From assembly GCA_009733575.1 (NCBI GenBank), contig ML769448.1, positions 62,001 to 126,000 on the forward strand: a DNA stretch of 64,000 nucleotides. Reading direction: 5' to 3'. The notes below the pieces were generated by a model. The model was not told the DNA's origin and did no database searches. It saw only the letters and a list, made by a program, of their open reading frames with translations. Of the stretch, positions 56,650 through 64,000 are shown piece by piece. The translations under genes and the position numbers were made by a program. The DNA comes from Gymnopus androsaceus JB14. Lineage: Eukaryota > Basidiomycota > Agaricomycetes > Agaricales > Omphalotaceae. Each line of letters starts with the position of its first letter. Position 1 is the first letter of the stretch.

Positions 56650-57873
56650 ATGGCTGCCAAAGCACTCGGCGTCGCTCTCGTAACTGGAGCCTCTCAAGGA
56701 ATCGGTAGAGCTATCGCTCTGCGACTGGGTAACAGATGGATTCAAAGTCGCCGTCAACGACATCGCGGATAAATCACACCAGTTGAAGGCTGTTTCTCAG
56801 GAGATAGAACAGTTAAATGGACATAAGACACACTTCGTCACCGCTGATGTCTCGAATGAGGCAGAGGTTGAGGCAATGGTCGATACAGTGACCAAGAACC
56901 TTGGAGGATTAGATGTGGTGAGCCTTTCTGTTCAACGATACTCGTCAATCGAACCTTGATACATCTCGTATAGATGGTGGCAAATGCAGGCATACTTAAC
57001 ACCACTGCCAAACCTATAACTGAATGTGAGAGCATAGTCCTCGTTCTGTGCGTTTGTCATCTTAAAAATATGTATTAAGATCCTGCCGAAGAATGGGAAA
57101 GGATATTTTCAATCAATACGCGCGGAGTCTTCTTCTGCTACAAATACGCTGCAAAACAACTTATTACTCAAGGTCGTGGTGGACGAATCATTGGCGCTTC
57201 CTCAATCGCTGGAAAAAGAGGTGTGTTCCCCTCATCTTTCAATAGATCATGACTGAGAGTTCAATCACAGCTGCCGCATACCATAGTGCCTACAGCGCCT
57301 CGAAGTTTGCTGTAAGAGGACTTACACAAAGCGCTGGTGAACATGATTTCCACCGCGAATGCATTCTTATTGACCATATTTTATCTCAGCTCTTGAACTG
57401 GGTGAGCACGGAATCACTGTCAATGCTTATGCCCCTGGTAATGCCTAAATGTGTGATGATATGATTTACTTACTGACATTGCCAAGGTTTCATCAGAACG
57501 GCAATGAGTAGGTTTCCTGTATGTCATCTTTGGTCTGTCCAGTAACATTTGATGTTTGCCTCAGCTGAGGCTTTTGGGACCATCCTAATCCCTCATCAAT
57601 GATTTCTCAAACTGGTTACTCACCATCGTCCTTTTACAAACTTGGAGAGCCCGAAGATATTGCGAGACTTGTGTCATACTTGGCTTCCAAGGAAGCACAT
57701 TATATTACAGGTACTTTAACCTACTGCTCAGCTGCTGTGTAAGGTATTGTACTGATCCGTGTTGCTGTCTTTGTTTTGAAAGGTCAAACTGTAAGTTCAA
57801 TCCCCACAAAGTGGCCACATCTGACATTAGGTCTTTCTAGATATCTCCAAATGGAGGCCTTGTATTTGACTAG
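56650..57873 (+). pseudogene. SDR 9, two frameshifts
   Basis: A close tandem copy of SDR 8. It starts MAAKALGVALVTGASQGIGR. One base is gained near 56730 (CTGGGTAACAGATGG against CTGGCGAAGGATGG), and one is lost near 57567 before the tryptophan of the AEAFW segment. The rest, including YSASK and TISPNGGLVFD, is readable. It could be functional if the changes are sequencing errors. Confidence 0.72.
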
Positions 57874-58741
57874 GAATATCCTTTTACTCGTTTATTGCAT
57901 CAATAAAACATGTGTTTGTAACCCAACACTGGTTTCCTGTTTGAGGTGTTGAGACAATAGGCCCAGTAAATTTCTGTGGACATAAACTATTGCGCTTCTT
58001 GGAAGCTGGGACAGGGTGAGTTACTATTATTGTTTTTGTATATGTCCATTTCCATCATGAATACACTGTCGTCAACTTGCGACTACTACATGGAGACTGA
58101 TCCTACTCAACCATTCTATGTTCCCGCCGGTATGCATCCTGATGTGAACAATTCAATGTTAGAAATGTAAGGTCATTTCTGGCTCATGAGTCTCATTGCG
58201 TACAGTCTTTCCTATCTTATTCATCCTGAACATATTCAAGTTTTCATATCTATCTCATATCAGCTACTAGTACTACCATTGTCTATGATGGCTTGGATTG
58301 TAACAGGTGGAGGTGTAGGCTCGAAAATGAAGTATTTGAGATAGGACTTGTGAGCAGGTTAAACTTGGGACTTGCCAACGCCAACGCTGGACCAAGCTCG
58401 TCCGCGTCGTATGTATTCCACCTCATACTCGAATGCATCGTTCTCTTCTAGCTGGGCGGCCGAGGAAGGAGGAGACGGGGAAAAATACGAAATTATCAAC
58501 TCAACTTTGATGATTTTCAAAGTCCGGGTCTCACTTTTACACGCCTTCGTGTATTATTGTGCTGACAAAACCTTCCAGATTAGTATATGCACACCGACGC
58601 TAACGTCTAACTACTGGGCCACCATCAACTTGTTTAGTTTTAAATGATAAGTACAATGGACACAATAAAAAACTCCTAAGATCGGTGATGATGAAGTCGT
58701 TGTGGTCCAAACTCTATGGCCTGAGCGGCTTTGACCGCTCA
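57874..58741. other. Intergenic region
   Basis: No convincing gene. A short open frame at 58372-58647 (MPTPTLDQARPRRMYST…) has no domain and no clear splice partners. Confidence 0.4.
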
Positions 58742-58752
58742 CGTATATAATA
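58742..58752 (+). promoter_or_regulatory. TATA box of the following small gene
   Basis: CGTATATAATAAACC lies about 45-50 bp before the ATG at 58795, a good TATA-type element and spacing. Confidence 0.5.
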
Positions 58753-58794
58753 AACCGGTTCTGTTTGGGGCACTAGCTGATTCTCCTACCTAAT

Positions 58795-59354
58795 ATGCCT
58801 TCCTCTTCTCGTTCTAGTTGCGCTTCGCGATCGACAAACAACAAGGAAAAGGACGAGGGAACGAGATCGGAGGATAAAAACACCTTTGAGCTCCAGTTGT
58901 AAGGTTTTTGTCAAGGAAATCGATTGTTCTTTACTCAAGTAATTTTCCAAGTAGTTGGACGCTCTATTGCACGGCGACCGAGTTCGTCAAGAAGAACGGG
59001 GCCTTTTCTCATGCTCCTGCTAATTGGGCAGTTGGAATTTCAACCACATTTACGAAAGAATTGTGCGTCGAGTTCATTCTGTTCTCAGTGGAGGCCTTGA
59101 CTGATAGTCTATCACTTTGTAGTCTCGATCAGATATACTATATTGCGGTGTTGGAGGTTAACGTTTATCCTGGAGCTAAACCCTGTCAGGAGGCGTACAG
59201 TGCCTCTTCCACACCTGCATCTTATCAAACGTTGGCTGGCCAGCCTGTTGCCGAGTACCATTTTGCCTCGTCGTATGATAGCTTCTTCGCGACTCTCTCA
59301 CCCTCTGTGTCTCGCTGGGCCGGTCCTCTTCCAGGCTATGGAGTGCCTCCGTGA
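58795..59354 (+). CDS. Small gene of unknown function, two exons
   Basis: Exon 1, 58795-58898, encodes a Ser- and charge-rich start (MPSSSRSSCASRSTNNKEK). Intron 58899-58954 (GTAAGG…GTAG, 56 nt) joins it in frame to WTLYCTATEFVKKNGAF…. The frame ends at 59354 with VSRWAGPLPGYGVPP, for about 168 residues. A second intron (about 59060-59139) is possible because it also starts GTGCGT and ends TCAG. I recognise no family. The TATA box and clean splice join are the main arguments for a real gene. Confidence 0.45.
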
Positions 59355-60457
59355 CGGAACCACTCCCTCTCATCCTTTGAACTAATTCAAGCCTTTCTTT
59401 AGGAGCAAACAATCGTGAAATCTTCTCGTTCTCCGCGGCTTATTTGTAATCCAATCCGTGTATTCACAGTACCTGATTCCTCAGCATCTTCCGAGCCTAC
59501 GTACCACATTCGTGTATTATTAGTATTGATATTAAACCAGTCAGATAGCATGCATCGAGATCCATGAGCCATGAGCACTGGCTATCAATGCCGGCGATTC
59601 CAGTCTGCGCCACACTAGCGGACGCACAGAGTTCATTTCCTTGCTTCCCGAGAGTCTCGGATTAGGATTCTCATTAGCACCGTTATTAGTAGGATATGAT
59701 CATGAACGTTCGAATTTGCTTCTCTCAGAGCAGTCCTGATAAGTACTAGTACTAGTACTTATTATCGAGTAAGCGGCGCTAAAGTTGGGCGCTAAGCTCG
59801 ACGCGTGGGTGATTGAGTTAGATGGAGTCATGCACGCGTTTTACACGCTTATCCTTTCATTCTCTTCACAACTACATATTTACAGCTATCCTTGCTTGAC
59901 CCTCATGTTCAATATCATATTTTACTAGGCTGTGAAATTGAGGTGTGCTTTCGGCTACTTGTCCGTTCATTTTCGAATTCAAAAGTCTATTTTGTTACTA
60001 CTTCAATGCAAACGGGCCCTCTGCTAGCCTCATGTCTTCTACAACCCTCTAGCAATACCGTGATTGCGCAGTGTGGCGCCCAAAGTAGCATTGGTATATC
60101 TTCAACGATGATGTGTTTAACAAAGAATCAACAGCTGAATCCTGTTCAACGTGCATGGATCATACTCCACCAACACCGGATTCAGGGAACAGGATGGATG
60201 CCTATCGCGGGTTTCTTTGTTTTATGGGCCTCGTTTCCGGGAACGCGTCTGGTCAAAAGCGGCGGCAATTCGATTATTAAAGCTCGGTCAAAGGCGTCTC
60301 ATTTCTGTGATACCTTTTACCCTTATTTCACGATCGATTGCATACGTATATCACATCTCTTTCGGCTATCCTAGCCAATAATTCCTTTACTTGGACTTGT
60401 ACTTTAACCTCCTAATCTTTCTCTTTTATACCCAGCGACTCTCGCCACTTGACCCTC
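59355..60457. other. Intergenic region with a palindrome and a duplicated segment
   Basis: No gene is seen. About 59875-60340 is the source, or sister, of segments in the chimeric block at 47.9-48.3 kb. A 24-nt perfect palindrome made of GTACTAGTAC words lies near 59738-59764. Confidence 0.45.
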
Positions 60458-62040
60458 ATGGTATCCTCCTCTTCCTCATCCTCATCGAGTCCTTCTCGAC
60501 GAGTAAAGCCCGCCATGTCTATCCTCACCAGCAGTCCATCGAAAAAGTCCCGACGTGGTTCAGTGCAGATCTCACCACTGCAACCTTCGGCCATCGCTAA
60601 TGGAGCCAGCGTTCCTTCCCTGAACACAGAATCCAAAGTGCCGAGTACGAAAGTATCGAGTGGCGCGAACCATACTCGTAAGAAGACCGAGTCGATCTCG
60701 ATTTCTCACCGAGTGGCTTCTACATGCTCCGATTCCGGGGAAAAAGCAAAGCAACGTTCGCGCTGTGGGAGCTTCCATCGCTGGAGTATGGGTATCACTC
60801 GCTCCGATTTACCGAGTCTAATGTTGCTGGAAGAAGTGAGAACCACGGTATACAGCGATGCTGTAGCTGTCCTTGGTTCAGACGTTGTTCTTCCTCCAGC
60901 CGTCAGCCAACAGACTGAACTCGACTCGGCTGTGGCGCGCGCGCCTTCTCCAGCTGAGAAACAACGTGAACCATATATCGTTCGCGCAGTCGAAGGCGGT
61001 GGCATGGGGATGTTCGCGCAGACTTTTATTCCGCAGGGCGGAGTAATCCTAGTCGAGCGTCCTGCAGTTATTCTTCCAGCTGATGCCAAAGCTCGATGCT
61101 CTCCTTGCCTGGTTTTCGATGGACTTGAACCACGGCATCGTCCTTTCGAGGCTTTATTTCGCTCGTCTTGATGACCAAGTGAAGAAGGAGATTTATGCTT
61201 TGAACGATTGCTTGGCGATAGGAGATCATGGCAGGACCCCAGCGGGGATCTTTCATACCAATGCACTGGATATCGAGCTGGAAACAAGCTCACGAGAAGG
61301 ACGGAATCACAGAGCGCTGTTCACCAAGACATTCTCGATGTAATCACAGGTAAGCAAATATATCCATTATCTCGATAACCGAAACTCAAAAACCCCTTTG
61401 AATAGCTGCGGCCCCAACGCCATCTGGCGCTTTGACCTCCCATACATTCACACTAACCCTCTCCGCCGTACGACGAATCTCCCCTAACGAAGAGATAACC
61501 ATATCCTACATCAATAATCCCGTTCCTTCCTCGACACCTCCGTCGCGCGCAACTACAATCCAGATGGAACTTTATCTGTCACTGCAGGCATTGCGATGTT
61601 CCCTGGACCTCCCCCGGTGCTTTAACGCAAAGCGATAAAGCACGAATGGAACTTTGTTCCTTCTTTGATACGGTTTTGGATTGGGAGGATTGGTGTCTCG
61701 ATGAGAACTTGAAGACGGGATACGATGAGCACGATTTAATCGGAATGCATTTCCGAGCCATGCAGTTGCGGGAAATGGAGGGTTTGCAAGGGTTTATGGG
61801 AGGTGTTGCGTCTCGGTGACCAAGGACGTCACAGCGTATATGAAGCACATTGACGCGCTGGTTATGTGTTATGGTGCGCTCGCTGACGTTCAAGGGTTTA
61901 GGATGTGGGTAGGGAAGGCACGAGAGGTCAAGGTTGCAGAGGGGTGCCCGGAAAGCACAGCTCATGTCAAGGTACTAGATAGGTGGCTTCGGGATCCAAG
62001 GAAGTTCCACGTATGGGGATGGAAAGGGAATCGTGATTGA
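60458..62040 (+). CDS. SET-domain protein, several one-base insertions
   Basis: Probable lysine methyltransferase-type SET protein of the basidiomycete MYND/SET-like group. The ATG at 60458 starts a Ser-rich tail (MVSSSSSSSSSPSRR). The SET N-part is YIVRAVEGGGMGMFAQTFIP…GGVILVERPAVI. After an insert comes GIFHTNALDIE, then SRCNHS / CGPNAIWRFD across a GTAAGC intron at about 61349-61404, then LSAVRRISPNEEITISYI. The C-terminus (KVLDRWLRDPRKFHVWGWK) is typical of the family. Extra bases near 61160, 61331, 61435 and 61770-61800 shift the frame. At 61331 the duplicated fragment at about 48410 lacks the extra base and reads KTSRCNH correctly. Confidence 0.72.
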
Positions 62041-62151
62041 GATTCATGAATTGATTATTTTATTCATCTCTTCCTTGTAAATCGTCTACTGTGTATGTAG
62101 CTCCACTCTCGTTTACGACAAGTACTCTATGATCGATCTAATAGTAATGAA

Positions 62152-63695
62152 TTAAAGATGATAGGCGTCCGGACCAGCCCAAGGTGCTCTGACCGTCCAT
62201 ATCCGACTACAACCAGCATCATGCTTCTGCGAGCCCGGTTCATCCCACATAACCCATGGCTTTGCATCCTCCGCGGTTGGATTGCGGAATTTCAAGGATT
62301 CGTTCTGTAAAAGTAGATTATCATTAGAATACATACATACCAAGGAAAAAGGAAAGCTCACCAATCCCAAACTCAAATGAATACCAGCACCGTCAGCCTT
62401 GTACTCGTCCAACTTTTCTGGGTTGGATTCACCAGCAGCGCGAGCTCCGATGAGTTTCTCAATGTTTCCTGCAAGGACAATAGCTTGGGCATGTCCTGGT
62501 CTTGCGGCTTTGTGTGCGCCGGTGTCTGCTACGTCGCCCAAGGCGAAGATATTGGAGATACCTGGAGCGTCGACTTGCAAGGTTGGTTTTACACGGATGT
62601 ACCCGCTTCCGTCGATTGCGGAAGGAGCCAGAGCTTTGAGAGGAGAAGAAAGCGGCACGGAACCAGTGCAAAGGATCTGCATAGGGAAATGAGTCTATGA
62701 TATTTGAAGTTGAAGGGGAAAGAAACGTACTACTAGGTCGCCTCGTACACTTCCGCCTCCGGTCAATTGAACGTCAAATTCCTCGTCAGCGGTCTCTCTC
62801 GAAAATCCGCCTTCAGGAACGATAACGCGCTTGGCTAGAACGACCTCGATATCTAGCTCTTTACACTTGCTGAGAGCGATATCGTGCAGACCTTCGTGGA
62901 ATCGATTGAGTAGCTGGGGTCGTGAATGAACCACAGTGACGTGTTTGGATTGGGTGGGAGTGTGTGTTTTGAGGTCTGTAGCGAGTTCTAGTGATACGAA
63001 TGGGTAAGATTGCGATACGCATAGCTTGTAGAGATCACTTACGAATACCATACGCCCCACCGCCCACGATCACAATATTCTTGGCCTTTTTCACATTCTC
63101 CTGATGCAAGTGAGAGATTTCTACACCTGCTTTTTTATCCTGTCCGACTAGACCTGAATGTCCAGCGGGACCAGTTCCAGTCGCGAGTACAAGAAAGTCA
63201 TAAGGGATGGAATCCTTTCCATCACCTAGAATGACTTTATCTGCAAGGATGGAAGTAGCAGCTGCATTAACTATCTTGATAGAGTCCGAGGGAAGAGGGG
63301 TAAAGCCTCCAACGGCTTCGGTAGTCGATGAAGTCGCAGCTGCATTAACAGGGGAGAAAAAGGACGATGGGTTGGTAGATCCAGGTTTAGCGTACGGGAT
63401 AAAGGCTTTATGTTCGAATCCGGTAACTGCGTGTATACGAGGAAAGGCGAAGAGATGCTACACAGATGTTAATCGATAGTATGATTGAGAGAGCATCCAA
63501 ACATACTCTAAAATGCGAGTTCTTTTCAACCAGAACAACATTGTGCGTTTTGTGAACGAGTGGTGTAATTACTTCGATGGCTTTGTTTCCTATAAAAGTG
63601 TGAGTTGGAATAAGAAATCACAAGAAGAATCTCAGCGCACCAACATAACTTCCTCCTATAACCACAATGTTCGGCTTATTCTCCATGGTTGTCAT
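62152..63695 (-). CDS. AIF/AMID-like FAD-dependent NAD(P)H oxidoreductase
   Basis: A flavoprotein of the apoptosis-inducing-factor / ferroptosis-suppressor (AMID, FSP1) group, which reduces quinones or transfers electrons from NAD(P)H. The start is ATG at 63695 (or 63686). The FAD-binding Rossmann motif is PNIVVIGGSYVG at the very N-terminus. Then come HLFAFPRIHAV, DFLVLATGTG, the NAD(P)-binding motif NIVIVGGGAYGI, ILCTGSVP and NIFALGDVAD (FAD-binding Asp), with a C-terminus ending WAGPDAYHL at 62152. Five or six exons keep frame, so the gene appears intact. An extra Ala/Ser/Thr-rich stretch (NAAATSSTTEAVGG) is inserted after the region with AFIPYAKPG. The substrate and location (lipid droplet, mitochondrion or cytosol) cannot be told. 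Confidence 0.88.
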
Positions 63696-64000
63696 TGAAA
63701 GAGTCCTGAATGAAGCTGGAGCCTGAGCTGGATTCAAAACAGATGTTTCGTGTAAAAGTCGTCGGCCGAGAACAAGAAAGCCTGGCAACTTGAAGTAGCC
63801 CGGAAAGCGGAGAATTTTGAAAGATTTTGCTTTTGGTGACTATCGAAAGTAGGAGAGAGAGGATAGCCTTAAGTACTCGTCAGATGCAAGTGCTTTAATA
63901 AAGGATCGGACCATGTTGAAATGAACCTTCGAGGTTCGGGACTGCGGTGGTCGTCCAAAAACGCGTTAAAACGGCTACTTATCTTATCGTTATTAGTCAT
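63696..64000. other. Upstream region of the FAD oxidoreductase gene
   Basis: No further gene start is seen before the window ends. Likely promoter of the minus-strand gene. Confidence 0.4.

Noticed and set aside
2346..57873. One biosynthetic cluster made of NRPS, MFS and SDR genes
   Set aside because: About 33 kb of mostly transposon DNA separates the NRPS from the SDR array, and no shared promoter motif is visible. The proximity is not evidence enough.

Overview
This 64 kb window is eukaryotic DNA, most likely from an Agaricomycete (mushroom-type basidiomycete). The genes have many 50-65 nt GT-AG introns. The repeats include Copia and Gypsy-type elements, Tc1/mariner elements and many MITEs. 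The gene families (NRPS, SET-domain protein, DAL5-type permease, expanded SDRs, AIF/AMID-like oxidoreductase) fit this assignment, but the species cannot be named from sequence alone.

Layout. (1) 1-2.3 kb is non-coding with MITE pieces. (2) 2.35-8.87 kb is a dimodular non-ribosomal peptide synthetase, A-T-C-A-T-TE, in 8 exons, with two apparent one-base insertions; one lies directly before the HHxxxDG catalytic motif. (3) 9-29 kb is a deeply nested transposon block. It holds a Copia LTR split by a Tc1 element that itself carries a pogo-like MITE about 11 bp upstream of the transposase ATG. It also holds a Gypsy gag split by an old Copia copy, which is in turn split by a hAT MITE with an 8-bp TSD, and a second, younger Copia copy with 364-bp LTRs and a 5-bp TSD inserted in another MITE. 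(4) 29.9-33.7 kb is a 3.5 kb TA-flanked Tc1/mariner element with 85-bp TIRs. It encodes a DD34E transposase on one strand and, on the other, a separate multi-exon AT-hook protein; a perfect 30-bp hairpin lies upstream of the transposase ATG. It also sits inside a MITE. (5) 34-37.4 kb is a field of small inverted-repeat elements. (6) 37.6-41.5 kb holds an RRM/SR-like protein gene and an allantoate-permease-like MFS gene; one MFS intron seems to have been created from a copy of the neighbouring exon. (7) 41.9-57.9 kb is an array of nine related short-chain dehydrogenase genes and pseudogenes, partly a tandem array with a unit of about 2.1 kb. A chimeric duplicate of distant pieces (SDR promoter plus SET-gene fragments) is embedded in it. 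(8) 58.8-63.7 kb holds a small gene with a TATA box but no recognised family, a frameshifted SET-domain gene, and an apparently intact AIF/AMID-like FAD oxidoreductase on the minus strand.

There is no clear functional pathway across the window. The NRPS and the SDR array are separated by about 33 kb, mostly transposons, and no shared regulation is visible. Isolated one-base insertions break several otherwise well-preserved genes (NRPS, MFS, SET, mariner transposase, some SDRs). They could be real pseudogenisation or sequencing errors, and raw reads would decide. The most unusual items are the two-gene mariner element, the CATC...GATG MITE family with 2-bp target duplications and variable interiors, the apparent intron gain in the MFS gene, and the CpG decay visible when the two Copia copies are compared.
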